Source: Agapanthus africanus
Lineage: Eukaryota; Streptophyta; Magnoliopsida; Asparagales; Amaryllidaceae
DNA length: 64,000 nt
Assembly: GCA_030015575.1 (NCBI GenBank)
Contig: CM057349.1
Coordinates: 261,573,077 to 261,637,076, forward strand
Direction of reading: 5' to 3'
In this document: positions 39,421-53,146 of the stretch, in pieces
Layout of the letters: every line of letters begins with the position of its first letter
Numbering within the stretch: position 1 is the stretch's first letter
Position numbers and translations under genes: made by a program
Notes under the pieces: model-generated
Databases searched by the model: none
Seen by the model: the letters and a program-made list of their open reading frames with translations, nothing else
What the model was told of the DNA's origin: nothing

Positions 39421-41449
39421 TGTTGGGTTACCTACAACGGCAGCAAGGTTTCAGGAGGCATCATCCATACCAATTTCAAATTTTGCCATTGAAGATAACC
39501 CTAAACCTAGGAACTTTAACTAGAGAATTAAACAAAACAAGTATGTTAATACTTTAACATCTAAGAGTTTGGGATTACAACCTTTATAGTCTGTTCCTTC
39601 GCTTCATAAGCTCCGTGTTGAGGTCTCTTCACTGCGATCATCAAGTACCCGGACTCTAGAGAGGCTCCATGAAGAGAAAGATACAACCTTACTTCCAATT
39701 TTCAAAAACTAAGATGATCTATCTTGAAGAAACTCAAACCCAAACTCTTGCTTCACTAATCAAGTATTAGTAAAGTAAACACCCTAATCTAAGTGGATAG
39801 AATAGATGAGGATGATGAAGTAGGAATTTTGCTCTCTTTTGTTTTCAATTTCTCACTTTAAATCATCACAGCACAAAAAGCTAGAAAGATTTTTCAAGAG
39901 CAAGAAGAAGAAGAAATTCTTTTGTGATGAATAATGAATTATTGTTGTGGTTATAATTGCAACCATGGGTTAAGAATGAAAAGCTTAACCCTTGTAGAGA
40001 ATAAACCATAGGTTAAGGGTTTGGATTGGGTTAAAGAATATGTACACAAAATATCAAGCTAGATGACAAAAGGCAAAGCTTCATGAAGCTTCATCCAAAA
40101 GCTAACCCAAAAGCTAACCCTAATCCAAACCATAACTTGGTTTAAACTCAACAACCATGTTGCATTTGTAACCCTAACATGTTACAATATTATATATCAC
40201 GTATATAATATATATAGTAACAAAATAAAATAATACAATTAACATATATCGCATATACATCAATGTATTATCAAGTGAGAAAAAGAATATTTAAGTGAGC
40301 TTATATTAGTTAATGTAATATAATATATCAAATATATAATTATACATTAAATTATCGAATCAACAATTGATCTGATAATCCGCCTATTTCACAAATAACC
40401 GACTAATATAACAAGTATCAGTTCATTGAATCAACACTTGATCCGATGACCCGGCTATATCACATATACCCGGCTGATATCATATATCGCGAGAATCTAA
40501 TACGGTATCGCATACACGCATTATTCTCGGTCCCGCACATATCGCATATGTACTCCTACTCCGTTTTGCCTGAGCCAGGAAACCTGTGTAGGACTCTAAA
40601 GAATCGTCAATACGCCGGCAGTAGGTGATGATCATATCAAACACCCACAAGCTGCAAGCGGTCAGCTAAACGTAACAGCCACCCAGGTATTAAGCGATCA
40701 GAAGATCAACAAGCAAGCCTGTACATTCTCCTGTGAATCCAACCAGTAACACTCCCGTACAGTCCGGTCTCTTCATCTGATATGTCGCATATCTAGTCTA
40801 GGTGTGGTAAACGTCAGACCCCAGTAACCGATAAGTCGTGTCGATATGAGGTCCATAACAGTTCGAGAAACTACTGATAACACTTACCAGTAAATCTCAG
40901 CAACCCTGGCCAGGGATTTACAGTTATAGCCAATCGAACACAGCGCAATATCAACTCCCTATGCCGGGAGAGACGAAACCCCTCCTATCGCTCATTGCCT
41001 CCATATGATTCGGGACTGTACCCAAAAGCTACCGTTTTGCACGTTCTCTTAAACGTGGTAAGGTGAAAATCAAAGCACAGTGGGAATCACACAAGACTCT
41101 ATGACGATTTCGGGTCTACAGACTAACCTGTACCAGTGTCACCAGAGAACTGCCATCTGACGTGAGGTATAATACCATCTGGGAGTTCTCGGCGAGTCCG
41201 TCCAGTGTACCCAGTCTCCACTGAGCACCCGTATACTATCTCTGATGTCAAACACCAATGGATATGGGATCATCCATCGCCCATCTACATGGGTCGAGAA
41301 GCATACGCTAGTCTACTCTGGTATATTGATACCCTGTCTCGATACACCTACGACTATGAACATTTGAAGGATGTACTTAGCGACTACACTGTCCCCACTA
41401 GTATGATCTGCATCATAGTCCTGGTAGTCAAGTACTCATCTTAAGGGCT
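39421..41449 (-). repeat. Truncated LTR F of the A/B copia family
   Basis: Starts TGTTGGGTTACC without a primer binding site beside it, so it is a 3' LTR outer end or a solo LTR. It carries the TCRCA dyads (40190-40795) and the conserved block (about 41130-41220). Its last 150-200 bases are missing because element D starts at 41450. Confidence 0.75.
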
Positions 41450-42570
41450 TGTAACATTTCAAAAAAATAAAATATTATTTTTGGGAATTTTTATAATTTA
41501 ATATTATTTTAATGAATATTTTAATATTTCGGTATAATTAAATACCGATAAATGGGGAAATTTTGGAAAAATTATGGAAAATTCTAAAATAGGGTATTTT
41601 ATGGAATTTTGCCATTTTTAAGTTTTTATGATCAGTTATATGCTAATTTAGTGCTAATCGCGATTAAAAATCGTTAATCGGTTTTATAGTATTTTTGGGC
41701 AAAACATGCACATATCATTTTTACACTTGTGTTTCATTTGTTTCTTTGCCTTCTCTTTATTTTAGCATGGTGGCTTAGGGTTGACCATTGAGTGAGAAGG
41801 ATATGAAAAGAAAAGAAAAGAAAAAGGTAAGAATGATGAAGAGAGAGAAAGGTATAGGTCAACCCTTCTTTTTTTTGAACCATCCCTCCTCATTTCATCA
41901 TGTCACTTCTCTCTCCTCTCCTTCCCCTTGCTGCTGCAGCTCCTTCCTCTTCTCTCCTCTCTCTTCAAGCCTAGATCCACCATGAATACAACTCCAAAAC
42001 CCTATTCCCATTTCACAAAAAATGTTCCCAAGCTCACTAGCTATACATTGGACCTAGAAAGAGAGGATCTTAAGGACTTTGAGCAACTCAAGAAAATTCT
42101 TGAGTTGCCAAAGGAGGTAAATTCTGCACCACTAGTATAGTATTTCAATTCCTTGCACATCAATACTTGTTTCATGTCGATATTGTGTGTTTTGATGGAC
42201 TTTGGAAAATTAAAGTTAGGGTTTAGGGTTTGATCTGAAATAAAAAATGAATTGAGGTGTAATTAGAGGCTACAACCCCTGTTGTGAAGTTACATTGGAC
42301 CAAAATAGAGATTAAAACCCAGAATACGGATTTATAGAATCGATATCGGGAAAAACTGTAATTCTGTGAGTGTGTTTTGAAATCTGCTTTCACCCCGAGA
42401 CTCCTAAAATAATTTTGGTTGGACAGTGAGATGTGCAGGCACCCTGGAACCACCACCCAAAACCCTAGCCCCTATCTCCTTCTCCAGGCCGCCAATTTAT
42501 CCCTTCTGGCCGCAATTTGCAGCCAGAGCAGGTTGGAACCCCCTCGTTTTTGTTCTCTAGCCTTATACCC

Positions 42571-42576
42571 TATAAA
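42571..42576 (+). promoter_or_regulatory. Candidate TATA box of element D
   Basis: TATAAA within CCCTATAAACC on the plus strand; the 3' LTR keeps TATAAA at 51945. No other evidence for transcription start. Confidence 0.4.
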
Positions 42577-45500
42577 CCAGACCCTTGGCATATGCAATTT
42601 TGACTGATTCCATATAGGGTAGAATCTGGGGTAATTTTCATGAGTTGGCACATGGTTTATGACTTGTTTTAGCATGGATTTTGGTATTTGGTGATTCGTT
42701 TCTGTCGGGTGGCGTTTGAACGTCAACGGCAAAGGGTTATTGGTCGTGTTTGCATGTGGGACTATAGGTTTTTACCTATGGGCGTAGCGTGTGCCGTTTT
42801 GGTTTCCGTTGTGATTTTCATGTGCTTTAGCGTTTTTGATATCCTTGTAGGTGACGTCGAGGCATTGAAGATAAAGATGGCGACATTGGCATCGACACAC
42901 AGGAAGTAAGGTGAGTAGATTTATATCTACGGGAAGAAGTCGGGTGGATGGCGTATAGCACCCCCGCAGTTCGTGGTGATGTATACGAATACGTATACAC
43001 ACGTATATTGGTTATCTATTGCTTGAGATTATTGATGATAAAGATGGATATTTGGTGTGATAGGATTGGTTTAGTGTTGCGAAACCCTAGAGTAGTGGTT
43101 GCACCACACATACACACACACCCATACTTGCATACCTTCTTCTTTCATATGTGCGTATATGGGAATATATAGTTATGTGTTCATATGGGTATGGGACTAC
43201 GTGTTCATATACTGGATTTGAGGATAGTATTTGGGATTGAGGTGAGTCAATGAGATTTGATTTGAGACCGTGAGATCGGTGATATGGTAGGATTCGTATG
43301 TGAGATACGTCATGATGTTATAGCGGATCTTTGGACGACTATACCATGTGAATAGAGATATAAATAAAATGGTCGACATGTGATCGTGATATGAGATGTG
43401 ATATGCTAGGATATTTATAATAGGCCGCATTGAGCGATGTATACCTGGTTATGATGATATGTGGTGATGAAATCGGTTTGTATGAGGTTGTAGATTAGCA
43501 GTCAGATCAGGATTATTGAGGATATCAGTATTGTACTAGACGTAGATCAGTACCCCGGATTATGATCTTGGATAAAGAGGATACCAGATGAATAATGTGA
43601 TGAATGTGATATTGACCCGTACCCAGATTTGGGATGCCGTACGACGGATTTACGTACGAGCTATATATTGATGACTGATCCGCACTCTTGACTTGGGAAT
43701 GTCTGATTATGAATATGGTATCGGATGTGATATTAATGAGGCGGGATCACCGACTAATATATGTGTATATATATGTATCGACTCAGATGTTAGGCGGTTT
43801 CCTTAGCTTTAGTTCAGCCGTATAGTTTAGTGTAGTTGTTAGACTAGATTAGATTCCTACCTATTTCAAAACTAACGAATCGCGGGTATTTTAAAAAGAC
43901 AGGTCAAGGGATTCTACGGATATTTCAAAGGACTTATCTTTTCTTAAAAAAACACCGTAGCCTTTATTTTCAAAACACCGCGATTCGTGTTATTTCAAAT
44001 GGCACCACTGTAGAACTCATATTATATTAAATGCAGATTAGTTATCGTTGTGTCTAGTATTCAGCTCCCGCACATTATTGCTGTTCGCTCCGCATCGCAT
44101 ACCTATGTTTTGATTTCATATTCCATTGTTGATATCATGCTGTTAGGACACCAGCACCATTACCGATGATGCGTATGTATCACGTACACTTACTTGCCGG
44201 CTCACACACATCATCATCGGTAATTGCCATGTCACGTACACTTTAGAAAATACTGCTACATTGACATAGCTTGTTAGCTAATAGTTTCGACATGATATTA
44301 GTGTACTTGCCTTATATGCCAGTTTAGACATTGCAGTTACCACTTGCTACTTCATGCATATTGTTATTCATTGTTATGCCGTATTCATGGATTTTTATGC
44401 CTATATTCATTGTTTTACATGCCATCGATGATTTGGATTCGGATTTTCATGAGATTTCCTGGATTTGGGGGAAAACCGCAAAAACATTTATAAATTTCTT
44501 TTCTCTCTCTTTTAAATGAAAAGTGCGGTTTTCCCATTATGTATGAGTCGTCCACCATGAGTTTGCTGATAGATTTCGAGACCCGATTCGAGGAGTTGGA
44601 CGAACCGTTTCGGGTACATGGTGGGCCCGGTAAGGTACCCTGGGGCAAGAAATTCGAGTAGTAGACGATGAGCCTGGCAGGGGAGCACTACCGACCGGTG
44701 ATTTTACCCGACGCGTCGGATATCCGGAGGATACCGTCGTGGTCTTGAGATTGATGTTAGGGGCCGGTCTGGACTGACGGCGTCCTAGATAGTGAGATTG
44801 AGACATTGAGATTTCGTGATATTGAGGTACTGAGATTTGATGATACAGGCCAGTCCGGATAGCCGGAGCCTGAGATTTTGAGACATTGGGATTTATGTTT
44901 TTGTGTCGATGTTAGACACTGTTTATGCTGATTTCATTATGATACCTCATTTTAAATATACAAAAATCTCACTAAGTTATGAAAGCAGTTTCTTCGTTTT
45001 CATGTATTCTGTTTTCATGTATTCATACCTCATCCATATAATATATTGCTACCTGAGACACTGACACGAGCACTTGATATTACAGTTGTTAGAGGTATAC
45101 CCTAGCCATTGTTATGGGCTGCAGGTTATATATTTGAGGATATATTATGATCGTATGACCTAGGATTGCGTCATACATGCGATTTCTGTTCGTAGATGTA
45201 TTCTATTCACGAGTTGGCAACTCACCCCTGTTGTGCCATAGTTTCTTGCAGGTTTTGCCGTACAGGTTTCATTACGGCTTTGCTGGCACTACTTCCATTT
45301 CCGGGTGATTTGCTAGTAGGTGGGTTCACTTGTATCGTGACCATCATTATACCTTGTATATTATTATTCTGTTGTATCTAGAAGTTCCATCAACCAAACA
45401 TGTATTTATTTCAGATAGAGACCAGTGTTGTTTATTCTTTCGACGTTAGAGTCGCGCGTTATATTCCTATGGATTTCATGCTGTTTTGAGTTTCCTTTTC

Positions 45501-45786
45501 TGTTGTGATCCCACCTTTCGGCGTTGTATATTATATTGTTTGCGTGGTTGTAACCGTCGATTGACGAAGAGCTAGCTCCCGCTTGGGGATGCCTTTATTC
45601 ATTATATATGCTTTATCAGGTTTTGTACCCGTTTGGGGTCAGTTTTTACAAAGGAAACTCTGCCGAAATTTTTAGAAAAGACTTGTGATTTTAAAATGCA
45701 CATTTCGGCGTGTGTTGCAAACTATTTGATTTAAAATGGTTTTCCTTCACTCCACTACTTTTCTTGGTTTGGATTTCTGGGTTTTT

Positions 45787-48013
45787 TGTTAGTTATATGT
45801 ATGCCCTAGAGGCCATTACTGTACATAGGATGTATATTGTAGTGGATGCTGGGACATATATAGGTAGGACTTTCTTGCTCGACATGATAGTACGCTATCT
45901 GGTTACTCTTTATCTTAACATGTATACTTCCTGTCTCTCTGTTACATGTTGATAAAGCCCTTAAGATCTGTACTCGACTTCCAGGACTGTGATGTAGATC
46001 ATACTAATGGGGCCAGGGTAGTCCATGAGTACATCCTTCAATGTTCCTAGTCGTGGGAATATCGAGACGGGGCATCGATATTCCAGAGTAGACTAGCGTA
46101 TATCTTCTCGACCCATGTGATGGGCGATGGATGATCCCATATCCATTGGTGTTTGACATCAGAGATGGTATAGGGTGCTCAGTGGTGACTGGGTACACTG
46201 AACGGACTCGCCGAGAACTCCCAGATGGTATTATACCTCACGTCAGATGGCAGTTCTCTGGTGACACTAGTACAGCTTAGTCTGTTGACCCGAGATCGTT
46301 ATAGAGTCTTGTGTGTCTCCCACTGTGCTTTGATTTCCATCCTACCACGGCTCTACTGAGTCGTGTAAACATGTGGTTTTTGGGTACAGTCCCGATTCAC
46401 ATGGAGACAATGAGCGATAGGAGGGGATTCGTCTCTCCCGGTATTGGGGGTTGATGTTGCGTTATGCTCGACTGGCCATAACTGGAAATCCCTGGCCAGG
46501 GTTGCAGTGATATACTGGTAAGAGTTATCAGTAGTTTCACGCTTGTTGTGGACCTTACATCGGCATGACTTATCAAGCTACTGGGGTCTGACGTTTACCA
46601 CCCCTAGGCGAGATATGCGACATATCAGACGAACAGACCGGACTGTACGGTAAGTGTTACTGGTTGGATTCACAGGAGTGTGAGCGGGCTTGCTCGTTGA
46701 TCTTCTGATCGCTCAATACCCGGATGGCCGTTACGTTTAGCAGACCGCTTGCGGCTTGTGGGTGTTTGATATGATCATCACCTACTGCCGGCGTATTGAC
46801 GGGTCTTTAGAGTCCTACACAGAGGTTTCCTGGCTCAAGCGGAACGAAATAGGAGCGCATATGAGATATGTGCGGGTCCGAGAATAATACCAGTATGTGA
46901 TACTGAATTCTATTCTCGCGATTTGTATCATCGGACGGTTATATAAGATATAGCCGGGTTACCGAATCAAATGTTGATTTGATATGATGATGCACTTGAT
47001 ATTAGTCGGTTATATGCAATATGACCGGATCATTAAATCAAGTGTTGATTTAATGATTTAATATATAATTATATATTAGATATATTACTTTACATTAACT
47101 AATATTTGTTCACTTAAGATTGGTTTTCTCACTTGATGTGCACAAGTAGTATATGTGATATATTTTTGTGCACTTGATTGTATCATGTTTGATGATACAT
47201 GCAAACTTGGGTGTGTGTATGCTATTCACCATGTTTAGTTAATGGTTAGGATTTCATTTGCCTTATTTATTTATTTTATTTATTTACTTTTGGTAAAAAT
47301 AAAATGGTATCTTTCTTTTGTCTTTGCTAGAAGTTACATGAAGCTTCAAGCATCTTTTGACAAAGTCAAAACCATTTTGTTTTTATTCCTTAACCTAACT
47401 ATTACTTAAACCCTAGTTTATTCTCTACATTAGTTACACTCACCTATGGTTGCTAAATGATAAGCATCACTTGATTTTCTATTTTTGAAATAATTCATTC
47501 ATTCTTTTCTTTCTTCTTCTTCTTCTTCATGAAGAGAAGAAAACATTGCTAGAAAATTCCAAGTGATGAATCCAAGTGAGAAATCCAATTCCAAAATGAA
47601 CCCACTTCCTATTTCTTCATCCTCTACCACTTGCCATGTTGTATAGGGTGTTATCTTCACAAGTTTCATGACCTAGTGAAGATGGAGCTTGGGTTTGAGT
47701 CGCCTCGACGTAGATCATCTTCGGTATCGAAGTCAACGACCCAGCCCGATCATTTCTCCGACGAAACCATCGCTAGAGTCCGGGATCCCGATGATCGCAG
47801 CGAAGGGACGTCGTCACGGAGCTTTGGAGGTGGAGGACCGGATCTACAATGGTTGTAGTTCCTTTCACTTATTAGTAAAGTTGTTTGCTTGCATTTAGTT
47901 TCGCCTATCCTCTAATTAACGATCTCAATTAGGGTTTCTCGGCACATGAAATTTTTGAATTTGGCATGGTTGATCAGTTGTAGAACCTCATGAGTGTGCC
48001 TAGGAACCCTACA
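45787..48013 (+). repeat. Solo LTR G of the A/B copia family
   Basis: A full-length LTR (2,227 bp) in plus orientation, from TGTTAGTTATATG to AACCCTACA, the reverse of the A and B LTRs. It sits in the 5' LTR of D with TTTTT to the left and TTTTC to the right, an imperfect target duplication. No interior or second LTR adjoins it, so it is the product of LTR-LTR recombination. Confidence 0.8.
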
Positions 48014-48100
48014 TTTTCGGCTTACTTAGATTACATACGCCTCGAGACGTTTCGTAGTCCAAGTGCCGGTCATGTTCCGTACTTTCGGGTCGTGACAAAA

Positions 48101-48114
48101 TTGGTATCAGTGCG
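48101..48114 (+). other. Primer binding site of element D
   Basis: TTGGTATCAGTGCG, an iMet-type primer site with one difference from the usual TGGTATCAGAGC, three bases after the LTR end. Confidence 0.75.
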
Positions 48115-49689
48115 TTAGATTTTACCTTCGGAGCGTAGGATGACCCTTGGTTGATGGAGTAGGTTGCTTGAGTAGAGTGACGTATCGTACGTATGTTCCA
48201 TGGCATATTTACGATACGCTACTCCACTTAAGAAGCCTTAGGATGTACATTTCTTTGCTCAGTATTATATTCATTCCTGATCTAGCCTCATCGGTACCAG
48301 TTATGGTTTTGCTGCCACGATTATGGGCAGGGAGAGCTACGGCTATAGTTGCGGTCAGCACGAGCTCGTCATGAACGAGGACTGACCAGGGCGTAATTCC
48401 GGCGACACACGATTGCAGAGATGTGTCTTTTTATTGTGTTTTTGCGCCACGAGCATTTGATGGATCGCTGTATGAGATTACTCGGACGTGCAGATCAGTA
48501 CCAGAGGATTGAGCCACTGATAGAAACCAACCAGATTTTGATGACCGTTGAAGTATTGCTTATTCATGATGATTGAGGCACTGTTCAGCGTGCGGATGAG
48601 TGAGCCAGTTGTTTCTGCGAACGACGAGATATCACCCCAGATGTTAGAGCTATTGCAGTACGAGTTGTACTAAGAGATGATAGAAGGTCGCTAGTCACCG
48701 AGGATGAATGACTAGGACATGTGGTTCGTTCACCTACCCCGATGCGAGGCCATCAGATAGATTGATTCCAGCTAGAGACGACTTCACGCGGATACGTTGA
48801 GAGTCGATAGAGACGATCGAACGTCAGAAACCTATTATTCCAAGTTTAAAGTATTCAGAAAGACATGCAGGCAATTCTGTGGACCCTCTAGAAGAATGAA
48901 ACTTTAACTCGACATAATGACCGTGTGAAAGCCTTTGAACCTTAGGGTTTGCGGCAGTTCCGCGGCGCCATTAGTGAGGCTTGGGTTTGCCCTTCTATGG
49001 CTGGATCACCGATGCTGTGGTATGTACTCGATACTATTAAACTGTACCCAAGATGTTGAGCTCTTGGGGGATTATGAGGTTTTGACGAATCGATCGGATG
49101 GTTTGACTTCATTCGGATGCTAGGTGGTGAGATGCACTTCTTGGGAGACTCCAGATACGAGGATAGCCATGGGAGCTCAGTCCATGCAGCCACGACGAGA
49201 CGAGTCCGAAGCAGTCGACATTAGAGAAAAGTGGATTAAGAGGTTCGTACAAGATCTAGATAAGATGACGTTCCACTCCGCCCATATCAGAGATGCGGTA
49301 TGCATGCCAAGGCATTGTACTTAGATATACCTTCTAGAAGGAGTCGCGATGAGTAAGCACCCATTCAATAAAAAACAGATTTAGTAAAGGACGATGACTT
49401 CCGGACAGTTCGGCAGAGACAAAATTAGGAGAGACCTCGACAGGACCTTTCTGGAATAAATTACGAGAAGACTTGGACCCAGGAGTGGTCATGTTACGCA
49501 CACCAGCAGGCCAAAGTTCAGGATCGTCGACGAGATATGCTATGAGTGACCACGACAGTTGGCCAGAGACTCTTAGAGGATGTGCTTGAGCGGGACTATT
49601 TCGCCATACTTAATTTCGGTATTTTGGGCGATCTATTCGCATGATTGATTTTAATGATTGAGTTTCATGATATTTGTTTTCATGCACTA

Positions 49690-50190
49690 TGGTTGCACCT
49701 ACTGAGTATTTACGACTTTTGCACAGTTGTTGCACTTGTTATCGTTTTGGTGCCTTGGTTTCTCATGCTTATGATTTTATGGGTTTCATATAGTTGAGTT
49801 GATTTTGTGCACTTAGATGCACTGGACTTCGATTTCGATGGTGATGCTCGATATTGGTTTTGTACACCTTGTGCACCTGATTGGATTTTGCGCATGTTCG
49901 GCGCTTGATATTGGATTTCATGATTTCGTGCACGATGGATGCACCTGATTTGGATTTTCGCGCATGTTGGGCGCATGTTTTGAGATGCGATTTTAGCGCA
50001 CACCAGATGCACTAAATCGAGCTTCTTCGTGCATGTCAGATGCACCTGTTTTTGCTGTCAGGCACACCTGTTGCCCTTGACAGATGTTTCGTGCACACCC
50101 GATGCACTTAGATATTATTTCTGTGCGCATGTATGGCACATTCATGGATTTTGATTTCCGTGCGCACCAGACGCACGTGGTATTCATATG
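49690..50190. repeat. Degenerate GTGCAC / GATGCAC repeat tract
   Basis: Words such as TGCACCTGATT, GTGCACACCAGATGCACT, CGCGCATGTTGGGCGCATG and GTGCATGTCAGATGCACC recur about every 30-60 bases. Most carry GTGCAC or GCGCAT near TGCAC. The repeats are old and of uneven length. Confidence 0.6.
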
Positions 50191-50810
50191 CACATTTTTA
50201 GGATTGATTTCTTATGGAGCAGAACGTTTTTGTGATGTTTTATCATTGTTTTCATACTGAGCAGGACGAGTCAGATGATAGTACCTGAGTATATTTTGCA
50301 TGCATTGATAGATTTCAAAGGGATTTCCAAAAGCGAGCTATAGTCTCAATATTTATGTACGTGTCTGATATGACACGAAACGTTTAAAACAAGGAAACCC
50401 TTCTAAATTGTTTTCTAAACGGCGGAACGTACATATTAAACAAAAGATATATATGTATATGGTTATTTCTTACGATAGACTTCCGCCACTGTGCAGTGTT
50501 ATGCGCATTGCACAGCGACTTTAAAAGATTTGGCATGCATTTCCTTCATATATTTACATGTATAGTTCAGATTTATATCATATTGGTTTTACTTTGGATT
50601 TGGCATTCGGGTCTTTACCTTGACTCCGATGATTGCGGGACGCTTGACGGAGTTTCGATTTTGAGTTATCTTCTCATTACTCATGCGCATGCATTGCGCT
50701 ATGATGAGTTTTACGTATTGATGATTTCGGAGCCCCGACGACTTGGACATTTTATTGAAATGTTTTAGAATTTGGGGGTTTAAATTTAAATTCGGGGACC
50801 GAATTTCTTT

Positions 50811-50823
50811 AAGGGGGGAAGAT
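50811..50823 (+). other. Polypurine tract of element D
   Basis: AAGGGGGGAAGAT directly before TGTAACATTT, the start of the 3' LTR. Confidence 0.8.
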
Positions 50824-53146
50824 TGTAACATTTGAAAAAAATAAAATATTATTTTTGGGAATTTTTATAATTTAATATTATTTTAATGAATATTTTAATA
50901 TTTCGGTATAATTAAATACCGATAAATGGGGAAAATTTTGGAAAAATTATGGAAAATTCTAAAATAGGGTATTTTATGGAATTTTGCCATTTTCAAGTTT
51001 TTATGATTACTTATATGCTAAGTTAGTGCTAATCGCGATTAAAAATCGCTAATCGGTTTTTTAGCATTTTTGGGCAAAACATGCACATATCATTTTACAC
51101 TTGTGTTTCATTTGTTTCTTTGCCATCTCTTTATTTTAGCATGGTGGCTTAGGGTTGACCATTGAGTGAGAAGGATATGAAAAGAAAAGAAAAGAAAAAG
51201 GTAAGATTGATGAAGAGAGAGAAAGGTGTAGGTCAACCCTTCTTTTTTTTGAACCATCCCTCCTCATTTCATCATGTCACTTCTCTCTCCTCTCCTTCCC
51301 CTTGCAGCTGCAGCTCCTCCCTCTTCTCTCCTCTCTCTTCAAGCCTAGATCCACCTTGAATACAACTCCAAAACCCTATTCCCATTTCACAAAAAATGTT
51401 CCCAAGCTTACTAGCTACACATTAGACCTAGAAAGAAACGATCTTAAGGACTTTGAGCAACTCAAGAAAATTCTTGAGTTGCCAAAGAAGGTAAATTCTG
51501 CACCACTAGTATAGTATTTCAATTCCTTGTGCATCAATACTTGTTTCATGTCGATATTGTGTGTTTTGATGGACTTTGGAAAATTTAAGTTAGGGTTTAG
51601 GGTTTGATCTTAAATCAAAGATGAATTGAGGTGTAATTAGAGGCTACAACCCCTGTTGTGAAGTTACATTGGACCAAACTAGAGATTAAAACCCAGAATA
51701 CAGATTTATAGAATCGATATCGGGAAAAATTGTAATTCTGTGAGTGTGTTTTGAAATCTGCTTTCACCCCGAGACCCCTAAAATAATTTTGGTTGGACAG
51801 TGAGATGTGCAGGCACCCTGGAACCACCACCCAAAACCCTAGCCCCTATCTCCTTCCCCAGGCCGCCAATTTATCCCTTCTGGTGGCAATTTGCGGCGAG
51901 AGCAGGTTGGAACCCCCTCGTTTTTGTTCTGTAGCCTTATACCCTATAAACTAGACCCTTGGCATATGCAATTTTGACTGATTCCACATAGGGTAGAATC
52001 TGGGGTAATTTTCATGAGTTGGCACATGGTTTATGACTTGTTTTAGCATGGATTTTGGTATTTGGTGATTCGTTTCTGTCGGGTGGCGTTTGAACGTCAA
52101 CGACAATGGGTTATTGGTCGTGTTTGCATGCTGGACAATAGGTTTTTACCTATGGGCGTAGCGTGTGCCGTTTCGGTTTCCGATGTGATTTTCATATGCT
52201 TTAGCATTTGTGATATCCTTGTAGGTACCCCATGTGACGTTGAGGCGTTGAAGATAAAGATGGCGACATCGGCATCGGCACACAGGAAGCAAGGTGAGTA
52301 GATTTATATCTACGGGGAGAAGTCGGGTGGATGGCGTATAGCACCCCCGCAGTTCGTGGTGATGTATACGAATACGTATACACACGTATATTGGTTATCT
52401 ATTGCTTGAGATTATTGATGATAAAGATGGATATTTGGTGTGATTGGATTGGTTTAGTGTTGCGAAACCTTAGAGTAGTGGTTGCACCACACATACACAC
52501 ACACCCATACTTGCATACCTTCTTCTTTCATATATGCGTATATAGGAATATATAGTTATGTGTTCACATGGGTATGGGACTATGTGTTCATATACTTGAT
52601 TTGAGGATAGTATTTAGGATTGAGGTGAGTCGATGAGATTTGATTTGAGACCGTGAGATCGGTGATATGGCAGGATTCGTATGTGAGATACGTCATGATG
52701 TTATAGCGGATCTTTGGACGACGATACCATGTAAATAGTGATATAAATAAAATGGTCGACATGTGATCGTGATATGAGATGTGATATGCTAGGATATTTA
52801 TAATAGGCCGCGTTGGGCGATGTATACCTCTTTATGATGATATGTGGTGATGACATCGGTTTGTATGAGGCTGTAGATTAGCAGTCAGATCAGGATTATT
52901 GAGGATATCAGTATTGTACTAGACGTAGACCAGTACCCCGGATTATGATCTTGGATAAAGAGGATACCAGATGAATAATGTGATGAATGCGATATTGACC
53001 CGTACCCAGATTTGGGATGTCGTACGATGGATTTACGTACGAGCTATATATTGATGACTGATCCGCACTCTTGACTTGGGAATATCTGATTATGAATATG
53101 GTATCGGATGTGATATTATTGAGGCAGGATCACCGACTAATATATG
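50824..53146 (+). repeat. 3' LTR of element D, first segment
   Basis: Matches 41450-43763 with a few percent differences. Interrupted at 53147 by copia E; the last five bases ATATG are E's target duplication. Confidence 0.85.

Larger units (their letters stand above)
41450..48097 (+). repeat. 5' LTR of element D (about 4.4 kb without G)
   Basis: Begins TGTAACATTTC and ends TCGTGACA before the primer site. Contains solo LTR G at 45787-48013. A TATAAA lies at 42571-42576 with its partner at 51945-51950 in the 3' LTR, a plausible promoter about 1.1 kb into the LTR. ORFs of 60-90 codons occur in both LTR copies only because the LTRs are similar. Confidence 0.8.
48098..50823 (+). other. Noncoding interior of element D
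   Basis: 2.7 kb between the primer site and polypurine tract. I see no domain of gag or pol with confidence, only a possible weak gag resemblance near 48930-49190. The right part contains a GTGCAC-rich repeat tract (49690-50190). Confidence 0.6.

Noticed and set aside
41788-42140. 65- and 70-codon ORFs in the LTR of D, also at 51162-51514
   Set aside because: Shared only because both are LTR copies; low-complexity composition and no domain.
48935-49324. Possible gag remnant in the interior of D
   Set aside because: The resemblance is too weak and broken to support a domain call.
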